A DNA stretch of 64,000 bases from Alexandriicola marinus (GTDB taxonomy: Bacteria; Pseudomonadota; Alphaproteobacteria; Rhodobacterales; Rhodobacteraceae): positions 124,001-188,000 of the forward strand of contig NZ_RBVZ01000001.1 of the NCBI RefSeq assembly GCF_004000435.1. The letters run 5' to 3'. The notes under the pieces were generated by a model. It saw only the letters and a list, made by a program, of their open reading frames with translations. It searched no databases and was not told where the DNA came from. Position 1 is the stretch's first letter, and each line of letters begins with the position of its first letter. Positions 1-7,919 of the stretch are shown one piece after another. The position numbers were made by a program, and so were the translations under genes.

Positions 1-103
1 GGCGGCGCTGCCGCCAGACGCAAAATGCGGCGCGGATGAGGGCGAATACCGGGGTGGAAGGGCGGGCGGTGCGGGCCCGGCCCAAGGCGTCGAGGCGAAC
101 CAT
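1..103 (-). CDS. Partial DUF1127-like small protein (N-terminus only)
   Basis: An open frame runs from an ATG at 103 off the left edge, giving 34 residues. An AAAGGA ribosome site lies about 7 nt upstream of the ATG. The residues include a hydrophobic/basic run (VFALIRAAFCVWRQRR) like the start of the short arginine-rich DUF1127 proteins common in Rhodobacterales, some of which act in RNA turnover or phosphate/oxidative stress physiology. The conserved C-terminal part of that family lies outside the window, so the family call is inference. It is divergent from the LysR gene and shares a 129-bp intergenic region with it. Confidence 0.4.
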   Translation of the reverse strand, partial: MVRLDALGRARTARPSTPVFALIRAAFCVWRQRR

Positions 104-232
104 GGCTGATCCTTTCAGGGTGTCACGTCTTGTGATGGTTTGGGAGGTTTGAATTCTTGTTGTTGATATATGGGGCAGGAGTGGGGATAATGGAAATGAA
201 TGTTTGGAAAGTGATTCATCACAGGTGTTGAT

Positions 233-1126
233 ATGCCCAGAAACCTTGATCTGACCGCGCTCCGCGCCTTCGTGACTGTCGCCGAATGCGGTGGTGTGAC
301 AAAGGCGGCGGGCCTTCTGAACCTGACGCAATCGGCGGTGTCGATGCAGCTGAAACGGCTGGAAGATTCGCTGGGCGCGTCGCTTCTCGACAGGTCGGGG
401 CGCGGCATCGGGCTGACCGCGTCGGGCGAACAGCTTCTGGGCTTCGGGCGCCGCATGCTCGAGCTGAACGATCAGGCCTTTGCCCGTTTGACCGGCGAGG
501 ATTACGAGGGCGAGATCGTACTCGGCGTGCCGCATGACATCATCTATCCCTACATCCCGCCGATCCTGCGCCGGTTCGCAGCGGAATACCCCCGAATGCA
601 GATCAAGTTGTTCTCCGCCCCGACGCGGCGACTGCGCGAGATGTTCGCCCATGGGGATTGCGATGTGATTTTGACCACCGAGGACGAGCCCGGCCCGGGA
701 GGTGAGACGCTGGTGCGCCTGCCGCTCGTCTGGATCGGCGCCGAAGGCGGAACCGCATGGCGGCAACGCCCGCTTCCGATCGCGTTCTGTTCGAACTGCA
801 TCTTCCGCTCGGGCGTTCTGCGCCGCGTGAACGAGGCGAATGTGCCGTGGCGGATGGTGGTCGAATCGGCGCTCGACAACGCGGTCGATGCGGCGGTCAG
901 TGCCGATCTGGCGATCAGCGCGGCGATCGAGGGCGGCTATCCGCCCCAGACCGCCGCGATCGAGCACAAGGGCGCACTGCCTGATCCGGGCGAGACGGGA
1001 ATCGTCCTGTACATGGCGCAGCAGGGAACGCCGGTCGCCGCCGCGCTGCGTGACATGATCCGGTCCGCCTACCGAGCCGGGGGCCCGGGATCGGCGGCCG
1101 AACTGGCCCGGCAACTCACGGCGTGA
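233..1126 (+). CDS. LysR-family transcriptional regulator
   Basis: The 297-residue protein has the usual LysR length. Residues 5-65 form the winged helix-turn-helix, with the typical pattern LRAFVTVAECGGVTKAA and the recognition stretch LTQSAVSMQLKRLE. Residues about 90-290 fit the periplasmic-binding-like effector domain, beginning EGEIVLGVPHD. It should bind DNA as a tetramer and respond to a small molecule that the sequence does not identify. It is divergent from the partial DUF1127-like gene, and its 3' end overlaps the convergent quinone oxidoreductase gene by 11 bp. The ATG at 233 is preceded only by a weak AGGTG-like site. Confidence 0.9.
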   Translation: MPRNLDLTALRAFVTVAECGGVTKAAGLLNLTQSAVSMQLKRLEDSLGASLLDRSGRGIGLTASGEQLLGFGRRMLELNDQAFARLTGEDYEGEIVLGVPHDIIYPYIPPILRRFAAEYPRMQIKLFSAPTRRLREMFAHGDCDVILTTEDEPGPGGETLVRLPLVWIGAEGGTAWRQRPLPIAFCSNCIFRSGVLRRVNEANVPWRMVVESALDNAVDAAVSADLAISAAIEGGYPPQTAAIEHKGALPDPGETGIVLYMAQQGTPVAAALRDMIRSAYRAGGPGSAAELARQLTA

Positions 1127-2075
1127 CGACGACCTTGCCGGTAGATTTGCGGGTCCGCAGCAGCTCCAGCGCATCGGCGGCCTGCGCCAGCGGCAGGACG
1201 TGGCTGACATGCGGGGCAAGCCGGCCTTCGTCGTGCCACAGCATCAGTTCGGCCAGGCTCTCGGTCAGGGCCTCGGGGGCGAATTTCAGGTAGCCGCCCC
1301 AGTAGAACCCGATCACGTCGATGTTCTTGACCATCGCGATATTGGCGGGGACCTGCGGGACCTCCCCGCTGGCAAAGCCGATGATCAGGATCCGCCCCTC
1401 GCGGTTCATCGCACCAAGCGCTGCGGTGAAGGCATCGCCGCCCACAGGATCATAGGCCACGTCGATCCCGCCCAACGCCTTGAGCCGCGCCTTGAGATCA
1501 GGTTCATCGCTGTCGATCAATTCGTGGGCGCCTGCGTCGCGGGCGACCTTCAGCTTATCATCGCCCCGCGCGACCGCGATGACCCGCGCCCCCATCGCGG
1601 CGCCAACCTCGACCGCGGTCAGCCCCACACCACCGGCGGCCCCGAAGACCGCGAGCGTTTCTCCGGGTTTGAGCCGGGCGCGGCGGATCAGGGCAAGATG
1701 GGAGGTGCCGAAGGCCACCTGAAACCCGGCCGCGACCTCGGACGACATGCTTTCGGGCACGGGGCGGCACAGTTGCGCGGGGAAAACCCCCTCTTCGGCA
1801 AGACCGCCCTTGCCGCCGAAGACGGCGACCCGCTCGCCCAGAACCGGCGCGGCCACGCCGTCACCCTGTGCCAGAACAATGCCGCAAACCTCCATGCCAA
1901 GCGTAAAGGGCGGCTCGGGCGTATCCTGGTAACGGCCCTGCGCCATCAGGAGATCCGCGAAATTCAGGCCGCAGGCTTCGATTTTCAGCAGAACCTCGCC
2001 GGGCCCGGGCCGCGGGCTCTCCAACGTCCGAAGCGCGGGCGGGGTGTCGAAACTGGATACCTGGAAGGCACGCAT
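1116..2075 (-). CDS. NADPH:quinone oxidoreductase-like (zinc-independent MDR family)
   Basis: A 319-residue medium-chain dehydrogenase/reductase. The N-terminal GroES-like domain has NFADLLMAQGRY, the family motif in which the zinc ligands of alcohol dehydrogenases are absent. The Rossmann domain carries GAAGGVGL at residues 145-152 for NADPH. Such enzymes reduce quinones or enoyl substrates in the cytoplasm; the substrate here is unknown. The gene is monocistronic and convergent with the LysR gene. The 272-bp gap upstream separates it from the divergent XRE gene. Confident to family level only. Confidence 0.88.
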   Translation of the reverse strand: MRAFQVSSFDTPPALRTLESPRPGPGEVLLKIEACGLNFADLLMAQGRYQDTPEPPFTLGMEVCGIVLAQGDGVAAPVLGERVAVFGGKGGLAEEGVFPAQLCRPVPESMSSEVAAGFQVAFGTSHLALIRRARLKPGETLAVFGAAGGVGLTAVEVGAAMGARVIAVARGDDKLKVARDAGAHELIDSDEPDLKARLKALGGIDVAYDPVGGDAFTAALGAMNREGRILIIGFASGEVPQVPANIAMVKNIDVIGFYWGGYLKFAPEALTESLAELMLWHDEGRLAPHVSHVLPLAQAADALELLRTRKSTGKVVVTP

Positions 2076-2347
2076 GAAGGTCTCCGTCTGGGAATTCTCG
2101 GTCCGGGGCGTAGCGTGGTTTACGCAACGTCACCAGACGGTCGGTGGTCAAAACAACTGAAAATCGACTGTGCCTGTCCAAAAGGTAAGGATGACATCCT
2201 CAACCGAAGCGTGTGATACCACTTACAGTCAGATTAGAATATGTAGAGCGATCCCCGAAAGACGACTGATGGTTCAGACGTCGTTAGTGTTGAAAACGTT
2301 TTATTTTACGAGCGTTGGGGTGCCACTGCAATAGCGAGGTAGACAAG

Positions 2348-2722
2348 ATGAAACACCCGGTTGACGTGCATGTAGGCAAGCGCATTCGCCATCGCCGTTG
2401 GGTGACGGGGACGACCCAGCAGCAGCTGGCCGAACAGGTCGGCATCAAGTTCCAGCAGATCCAGAAATACGAGACCGGGATGAACCGCGTCAGCGCCTCC
2501 CGCCTGTGGGATATCGCTCACGCGCTTCAGGTCGATGTGGCCTTCTTCTTCGACGGGCTCGAAGAGCAGGGCATCGAACGTCCCGACACGTCGGATGTTC
2601 CGGGCGATATCCTGTCGGATCGCGAGGCGCTGGAATTGCTGCGCTCCTATTATGCGATGCCCGAAAATCAGCGTCGGCGCCTGTTCGACCTGGCGCGCGT
2701 TCTCAGCGACGCGGCCGCCTGA
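2348..2722 (+). CDS. XRE-family transcriptional regulator (SinR-like HTH)
   Basis: The 124-residue protein has an HTH_3 domain at about residues 11-66 (TQQQLAEQVGIKFQQIQKYE, then VSASRLWDIAHAL) and a C-terminal helical tail with EALELLRSYYAM. This architecture is widespread and highly conserved in Rhodobacterales and Rhizobiales as a small regulator; its regulon is not evident. I chose the ATG at 2348 over an earlier GTG because GAGG at 2336-2339 sits 8 nt upstream and the family starts MKHPVDVHVGKRIR. A hairpin at 2772-2795 follows the gene. Confidence 0.88.
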   Translation: MKHPVDVHVGKRIRHRRWVTGTTQQQLAEQVGIKFQQIQKYETGMNRVSASRLWDIAHALQVDVAFFFDGLEEQGIERPDTSDVPGDILSDREALELLRSYYAMPENQRRRLFDLARVLSDAAA

Positions 2723-2771
2723 GCCGGAGCCGGTTGACCCTCCGGCCAATCAAGGGCTAGCTCCAGAACAT

Positions 2772-2800
2772 GCCCCCGCCTTACCGGGCGGGGGCGTTTG
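2772..2800 (+). terminator. Probable intrinsic terminator after the XRE gene
   Basis: A perfect 9-bp GC stem (GCCCCCGCC / GGCGGGGGC) with a 6-nt loop occupies 2772-2795 and is followed by GTTTG. The T-run is short, so termination may be partial. It lies between the XRE stop and the hisN-like start, and it favours the ATG at 2818 over an upstream in-frame ATG at 2770 that would place the hairpin inside the coding region. Confidence 0.55.
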
Positions 2801-2817
2801 CATTCGAGGGGGCCGGA

Positions 2818-3624
2818 ATGGCGGACGACCGTGACACTATCCGTAACGAACTCCGATTGGTGGCGCATGAACTTGCCGATCTGGCCCGGCCCGAGACGCT
2901 GAGGCATTTCCGGACCGGTCTTGCCAGCGACAACAAGGCCGGCCCCGGCGGGTTCGATCCGGTGACAGAGGCCGACCGAGCCGCAGAGGCCGCGATGCGC
3001 GCCCGTCTGGCCGAACTGCGCCCCGATGACGGGATCCTGGGCGAGGAATTCGGCCATCAGACCGGCACCACGGGCATCACATGGGTCCTCGATCCGATCG
3101 ACGGGACACGGGGTTACATCTCGGGCACGCCGACATGGGGTGTCCTGATCGCGGCTTCTGATGCGCAGGGCCCGATCTTCGGCGTGATCGATCAGCCCTA
3201 TATCGGCGAGAGGTTCTCGGGCGGCGGCACTCAGGCCGAGGTCGACGGGCCGATGGGCAACGCGGCCCTGTCGGTGCGCAAGACCAGCCGGCTGGAGGAT
3301 GCGATCCTGCTGACGACCTTTCCCGAAGTGGGAACCGCCGAGGAAGGCGCGGCGTTCCGCGCCGTGGCCGAGCAGGTCCGGCTCACCCGGTATGGCATGG
3401 ATTGTTACGGCTATGCGCTGCTGGCCGCGGGGCAGGTCGATCTTGTGATCGAGGCCGGGCTTTATCCCTATGACGTGCACGCGCCGATCGCGGTGGTGCA
3501 GGGCGCGGGCGGGATCGTCACCGACTGGCGCGGCGGGCCCTGCCATGACGGCGGGCGCGTGATCGCTGCGGCCAACCCCACCATTCACGCACAGGCGCTC
3601 GCGTTCCTGAGCGGGGTTGAATGA
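2818..3624 (+). CDS. hisN: Histidinol-phosphatase-like inositol monophosphatase family enzyme
   Basis: A 268-residue Mg-dependent phosphatase of the IMPase superfamily. The metal-site motifs are EAD at 51-53, GEE at 75-77 and DPIDGTRGY at 92-100, and a C-terminal YDVHAPIAVVQGAGG matches the second family signature. The sequence resembles HisN proteins, which remove phosphate from L-histidinol phosphate in histidine biosynthesis, more than SuhB, but no his gene is nearby, so the substrate is inferred. GAGGGGG at 2806-2812 is a good ribosome site for ATG 2818. The stop overlaps the deaminase start in an ATGA, implying coupled translation. Confidence 0.75.
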   Translation: MADDRDTIRNELRLVAHELADLARPETLRHFRTGLASDNKAGPGGFDPVTEADRAAEAAMRARLAELRPDDGILGEEFGHQTGTTGITWVLDPIDGTRGYISGTPTWGVLIAASDAQGPIFGVIDQPYIGERFSGGGTQAEVDGPMGNAALSVRKTSRLEDAILLTTFPEVGTAEEGAAFRAVAEQVRLTRYGMDCYGYALLAAGQVDLVIEAGLYPYDVHAPIAVVQGAGGIVTDWRGGPCHDGGRVIAAANPTIHAQALAFLSGVE

Positions 3625-4961
3625 CCTCGCTCCTGATCCGTGGGGCGTCCCATCTCGTCACGATGGACGATGCGGGCACGGAGTTGGAGGGGGCCGATAT
3701 CCGGATCAGCGATGGTGTGATCGCCGAGATTGGCCATGGGCTCGACCCTGCCGGGGCAGAGGTGATCGAGGCGGACGGATGCCTTGTGACACCGGGTCTC
3801 GTGAACACGCATCACCACCTCTACCAGACGCTGACCCGCGCGGTGCCGGGCGGTCAGGATGCGCTGTTGTTCGGCTGGCTCAGAACGCTTTACCCGATCT
3901 GGGCGCGCTTCGGCCCCGAAGAGATGTTCGTTTCGGCGCAGGTCGGGCTGGCCGAACTGGCGCTGTCGGGCTGCACGATGACGTCCGATCACCTGTATCT
4001 TTTCCCCAACGGCGCGCGTCTCGACGACACGATTGCCGCGGCCCGTGAGATCGGCCTGCGATTTCACCCCACGCGCGGTGCGATGAGCATCGGTGAAAGC
4101 GATGGTGGCCTGCCGCCCGACGCGCTTGTCGAGCGGGAGCCCGCGATCCTCGAGGATTGCATCCGGGTCATCGACGCCTTTCACGACCCGTCGCCCGGGT
4201 CCATGATCCGGGTGGGCGTGGCCCCCTGTTCGCCCTTTTCCGTAAGCCGGGAGCTTATGCGCGACGCGGCCCTTCTGGCGCGCGACAAGGGCGTGATGCT
4301 GCACACGCATCTGGCCGAGAATGACGAGGATATCGCCTATTCCGAGGCGATGTTCGGATGCCGGCCGGGCCAATATGCCGAGGATTTGGGCTGGACGGGC
4401 GCCGATGTCTGGCACGCCCATTGCGTCAGGCTCGACGCGGCAGAGATCGACCTCTTTGCCCGCAGCCGGACGGGCGTTGCCCATTGTCCCTGTTCGAATT
4501 GCAGGCTGGGCTCCGGTATCGCTCCGGTTCGGGCGATGCGGGATGCGGGTGTGAAAGTGGGCCTCGGTGTCGACGGTTCGGCGTCGAACGACGCGGGCAA
4601 CCTCGTGCTCGAGGCGCGGCAGGCGATGTTGCTGCAACGGGTCGCGCAGGGCGCGGATGCCATGAGCGCGCGCGAAGCGCTGCGCATCGCCACGCGGGGC
4701 GGGGCGGAAGTGTTGGGCCGCGGCGGCGAATGCGGGCAGATCGCGCCGGGCTATCGCGCCGATCTGGCGATCTGGCCCACCAACGGGATCGAGACGGCGG
4801 GCAGCTGGGATCCGGCAGCCCTCCTGCTGGCAGGCCCGGTCCGCGTGCGTCACCTGATCGTCGAGGGCCGGCAGGTCGTCCGCGATGGGCGGCTGATCAC
4901 TGCCGATGAGGACGAACTGGTCTCGCGGCAGAATAGGCTTGCCCGCGCGCTGGCCTCGTGA
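3621..4961 (+). CDS. 8-oxoguanine deaminase (amidohydrolase superfamily)
   Basis: A 446-residue metal-dependent hydrolase. The zinc-site motifs are in order: NTHHHLYQT around residues 62-70, HTHLAEN, a WHAHCVRL stretch, and DGSASND near the C-terminal metal-binding Asp. The wording VPGGQDALLFGWL and LSGCTMTSDHLYLFP is characteristic of 8-oxoguanine deaminases, which convert 8-oxoguanine to urate, and of close relatives annotated as hydroxyatrazine ethylaminohydrolases. It overlaps the upstream phosphatase gene by 4 nt. A guanine deaminase lies 1.5 kb downstream, so purine salvage or oxidised-purine catabolism is a plausible theme. Confidence 0.85.
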   Translation: MTSLLIRGASHLVTMDDAGTELEGADIRISDGVIAEIGHGLDPAGAEVIEADGCLVTPGLVNTHHHLYQTLTRAVPGGQDALLFGWLRTLYPIWARFGPEEMFVSAQVGLAELALSGCTMTSDHLYLFPNGARLDDTIAAAREIGLRFHPTRGAMSIGESDGGLPPDALVEREPAILEDCIRVIDAFHDPSPGSMIRVGVAPCSPFSVSRELMRDAALLARDKGVMLHTHLAENDEDIAYSEAMFGCRPGQYAEDLGWTGADVWHAHCVRLDAAEIDLFARSRTGVAHCPCSNCRLGSGIAPVRAMRDAGVKVGLGVDGSASNDAGNLVLEARQAMLLQRVAQGADAMSAREALRIATRGGAEVLGRGGECGQIAPGYRADLAIWPTNGIETAGSWDPAALLLAGPVRVRHLIVEGRQVVRDGRLITADEDELVSRQNRLARALAS

Positions 4962-5367
4962 TCGCGGCCCCTGCGGAAATGAGATCAATCCACCGTCTCA
5001 TCGGGTCTATGACCGGGATCTGGCTATGATCTTGTTCGTCTTGCCAAATTCACTAACGGAAACAGTCTGTTGGTCTACGGGCAACAGCTGAAATAGGGCA
5101 GGGCCTGTTGTCATGCCTGTCCCGGCCCTGACGCAGGCTGCCCGGCTCGGCAAAAGGGGAAGGTCACCCCATGCTTCATGGCCAATCGTGGGAAGACCGG
5201 ACCATCGTCGATTGCTCCGGCCCACGCCCGTTTGACGGGTGCGGGGCTCTTTGCCGTCACCGATTGCGGCGGGAATCAGACGGAGGCGCGCCGTCCTTGG
5301 CCGCAAACGTGCCATGGTTCTTGGGCACAAATAACGTCCGGTGGGGGCCGAAAGACGAGGTGACTCG
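4962..5367. other. 406-bp non-coding gap with possible structured RNA
   Basis: I find no convincing coding frame here. Between 5100 and 5260 there are several local helices: GGGG 5156-5159 with CCCC 5167-5170, CCGG 5197-5200 with CCGG 5217-5220, and CCCG 5227-5230 with CGGG 5236-5239. All could be enclosed by CGGCAAA 5148-5154 pairing with TTTGCCG 5250-5256. This could be a long 5' leader of the downstream lipoprotein gene or a separate small RNA. Helices like these also arise by chance in GC-rich DNA, so this is only a candidate. Confidence 0.25.
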
Positions 5368-5880
5368 ATGCGCGTTTGGTCAGTGCTGCTAATTCTGCCC
5401 CTCTCGGCCTGCATGACAGTGCTGCCCATCGAGCAGATCGTCCTCGATGCCGCGCAGACCTCCGCCGGGGGCGCGCCGACCCAGGCTGCGCCACCCCGCG
5501 AGGTGGCCTATGCGGGCAGCGAATCCTTTGCGGTGCTCCTGAACGACGAAAGGGGCGGGCTGAACCTTGTCGCCGTTGTCCCAGAGCCGCGCCTGACTGA
5601 AGCCGCGCAATCCCATGCCGAAGACATGGCCACCAACAATTATCTCTCGCATACGGCGCTCGATGGATCCTCGGCGGCCGACCGGGCGCTCGAGGTGGGC
5701 TATGACTATACCTTCATCGCCGAGAACATCGCCCAGGGCTTCTATTCCGAACAGGCCGTCATGGAGGCCTGGATGAATTCCCCGGGCCACGCGGCAAACA
5801 TCCTAGACGGGCGGGCCGAGGATTTCGGCCTTGGCCTAGACGGTGATACCTGGGTCCTGATGCTGGGTGCCGAGCGGTAA
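5368..5880 (+). CDS. CAP-domain (SCP/PR-1-like) lipoprotein, copy 1
   Basis: A 170-residue protein starting with a lipoprotein signal peptide; LSAC places the lipidated cysteine at residue 15. The CAP domain follows from about residue 55: LLNDERGGLNLV, then SHAEDMATNNYLSHTALDG with the conserved His, then IAENIAQGF and a C-terminal NSPGHAANIL. Bacterial CAP proteins are extracytoplasmic and of mostly unknown function; lipid or peptide binding has been proposed. The start at 5368 is set by GAGGT at 5357-5361 and by the signal peptide. A paralogue follows 81 bp downstream, pointing to tandem duplication. Confidence 0.85.
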   Translation: MRVWSVLLILPLSACMTVLPIEQIVLDAAQTSAGGAPTQAAPPREVAYAGSESFAVLLNDERGGLNLVAVVPEPRLTEAAQSHAEDMATNNYLSHTALDGSSAADRALEVGYDYTFIAENIAQGFYSEQAVMEAWMNSPGHAANILDGRAEDFGLGLDGDTWVLMLGAER

Positions 5881-5961
5881 GCTGGCTGGAGCCGGAAACT
5901 ATCAGTTGCCAAGCAGGGGCCGCGCGGCCCAAAATAGGCGCGGTCTTAACCGGAGGCGAGA

Positions 5962-6468
5962 ATGCGTTTTCTTTGGGGTGTCGTGGCCTTGGGGCTGAGC
6001 GGATGTATCGTCGTGCCCGTCGGCGAAGACGGAATTTTCAGTGATCCGATTTCCGTGGCGAATGATGCGCAATTCGACGACCCGAGCCCGGATGCCTTCG
6101 AAGAAGACCTGTTCCTTGCCCTCGTCAACGACGAACGCGGCAACGTCTCTGCCCAGCCTGTCGTCTACAATGCACTTCTGACCGAGGCCGCGCAGGACTA
6201 TGCCGAAGACCTCGTCGCCAACAACAGGTTCGATCATATCGGGCTCGACGGCTCCACGCCCGGTGACAGGGTTAGCGCGACGGGTTACGAATGGGCGTGG
6301 GTCGCGGAGAACCTGTTCCGGGGCTCCACCAAGGAGGCCGCTGCGATCCAGACATGGATGGAATCGACATCGGGCCACCGTGAGGCCATGCTGGAGGAAC
6401 GCGCCGAAGAGATTGGCGTCGGCCTCGAAGACACGACCTATGTGCTGATCCTCGCCGACCCGCTGTGA
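5962..6468 (+). CDS. CAP-domain (SCP/PR-1-like) lipoprotein, copy 2
   Basis: A 168-residue paralogue of the preceding gene. The lipobox LSGC puts the modified cysteine at residue 15. The CAP core is LVNDERGNVSAQPV, AEDLVANNRFDHIGLDG, WVAENLFRG and a TSGHREAMLEE segment. It keeps the main CAP signatures but has diverged greatly outside them, so the duplication is old. GGAGG at about 5951 precedes the ATG. The stop abuts the stop of the convergent guanine deaminase gene with no gap. Expected location is the periplasmic face of a membrane. Confidence 0.84.
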   Translation: MRFLWGVVALGLSGCIVVPVGEDGIFSDPISVANDAQFDDPSPDAFEEDLFLALVNDERGNVSAQPVVYNALLTEAAQDYAEDLVANNRFDHIGLDGSTPGDRVSATGYEWAWVAENLFRGSTKEAAAIQTWMESTSGHREAMLEERAEEIGVGLEDTTYVLILADPL

Positions 6469-7761
6469 TCAGGGACGGCGGACGCCGTTCACCCAGACAT
6501 CCCGGATCGCGCGGTCGTCGCCCATCATGATCGTCGGAAAGAGCGCCTCCCAGATGTCGCGGGCCTCGGCCGTGCGCTGGGCGATTGCCGGTGTTGACGC
6601 CAGATCGAGGATGCACAGATCGGCCTCGGCGCCCGGTTCGAGCGTGCCGATCCGCCCGCCCAGATGGAGCGCACGGGCCGAACCTTCGGTCGCCAGCCAG
6701 ATCAGCTGCGCCGGATGCAGAGGCGTGCCGCGCAGCTGCGCCACCTCGTAGGCCGCCGCCATCGTGCGCAGCATCGAAAAGGACGACCCGCCCCCGGTGT
6801 CGGTGGCAAGCCCCACGGACACGCCGCGCGCCTTGAGGCCCGCCATGTCGAACAGGCCCGAGCCGATGAAGGTGTTCGATGTGGGGCAATGCACGACGCT
6901 TGCGCCCACGTCGGCCAGCCGGTCGATCTCTCGCGGTTCGAGGTGGATCGCGTGGCCATACAGCCCGCGCGCGCCCAGAAGGCCGTGGGCTTCGTAGGTA
7001 TCGAGGTAATCGCGCGCATCGGGATAGAGCGCGCGGGCCCACGCGACCTCGTCTGTCTGTTCGCTCAGGTGGGTCTGCATCAGGCAGTCGGGATTTGCGG
7101 CCCAGAGCGCACCAAGCGCCTCGAGCTGATCCGGCGTCGAGGTCGGTGAGAACCGCGGCGTGATCGCATAGATGGCGCGGCCTTGCCCATGCCAGCGCTT
7201 AATCAGCGCCGCGCTGTCGTCATGGGCCGATTGCGCGGTATCGCGCAGGCCTACGGGGGCGGTGTCGCGATCCATGCAGGTCTTACCGGCCACGATGCGC
7301 ATGTCTCGCGCCTCTGCCGCCTCGAAGATTGCATCGACGCTGTGTGGGTGGATGGTGCAGAAACTGGCCACCGTGGTGGTGCCGTGCGCAAGGTTGAGAT
7401 CGAGCGTTCTGGCCGCGATTTCATGGGCATAGGCCGGGTCGGCCAGCCGCATTTCCTCGGGGAAGGTATAGCTGTTGAGCCAATCGATCAGGCGCTTGCC
7501 CCAACTCGCGATCATGGCGGTCTGGGGATAGTGCATATGCGCGTCGATGAAGCCCGGAGAAATCAGGGCGTCGCCGTAATCCACCACGAGGGCGTCGGGA
7601 TGGGCGCGGCGCAGGTCCGGTCCGTGACCCAGCGCGGCGATCCGGCCATGCTCGATCAGCACGCCGCCGCGGCTGTCGGTGCGGACGATGTCCTCGGGCG
7701 CGCCGGAGAAGGGATCGGCAAGGAAACGGAGCGTCTGCCCCAGAAGAAGCGTTTTCGTCAT
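6469..7761 (-). CDS. guaD: Guanine deaminase
   Basis: The 430-residue amidohydrolase converts guanine to xanthine and ammonia in the cytoplasm. Visible family motifs are PGFIDAHMHYPQT (zinc-binding HMH at 75-77), SYTFPEE, HLSEQTDEV, HCPTSNTFIGSG and ATDTGGGSSFSMLRTM, all typical of GuaD. Length matches the family. It is transcribed toward the CAP lipoproteins and away from mgtE. With the 8-oxoguanine deaminase at 3.6-5.0 kb it makes a pair of purine deaminases, although they are on opposite strands and cannot share a transcript. Confidence 0.92.
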   Translation of the reverse strand: MTKTLLLGQTLRFLADPFSGAPEDIVRTDSRGGVLIEHGRIAALGHGPDLRRAHPDALVVDYGDALISPGFIDAHMHYPQTAMIASWGKRLIDWLNSYTFPEEMRLADPAYAHEIAARTLDLNLAHGTTTVASFCTIHPHSVDAIFEAAEARDMRIVAGKTCMDRDTAPVGLRDTAQSAHDDSAALIKRWHGQGRAIYAITPRFSPTSTPDQLEALGALWAANPDCLMQTHLSEQTDEVAWARALYPDARDYLDTYEAHGLLGARGLYGHAIHLEPREIDRLADVGASVVHCPTSNTFIGSGLFDMAGLKARGVSVGLATDTGGGSSFSMLRTMAAAYEVAQLRGTPLHPAQLIWLATEGSARALHLGGRIGTLEPGAEADLCILDLASTPAIAQRTAEARDIWEALFPTIMMGDDRAIRDVWVNGVRRP

Positions 7762-7919
7762 GATCGCAGATTAGGATCGGGGGCGACGAAAAGACCAGTG
7801 GAAAGGCAGGCCCGCCGGAGCGGGCCCCACCAAGTGCGTCGTGTCGCCCGAATTCCCGGGCGCCCCGTTGTCGCGCCCTGTCGATCCGTTATGGTCCGAC
7901 GCAACAGTCAGGGGGTGGC

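Noticed and set aside
1200-2216. 338-residue plus-strand open frame over the quinone oxidoreductase gene
   Set aside because: Antisense shadow of the real minus-strand gene; no family similarity and charged, repetitive composition typical of shadows in GC-rich DNA.
3585-4988. 467-residue minus-strand frame over the 8-oxoguanine deaminase
   Set aside because: Shadow frame; the plus-strand protein has all amidohydrolase motifs.
5148-5300. Cobalamin-riboswitch-like strings (GGGAA, CCGG, GCGGG) before the CAP lipoproteins
   Set aside because: The conserved B12 box and the CAACTGT core are absent, and the downstream genes are unrelated to cobalamin.
7762-7919. Possible magnesium riboswitch before mgtE
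   Set aside because: Only a single 7-bp hairpin is visible; no M-box pattern could be matched.
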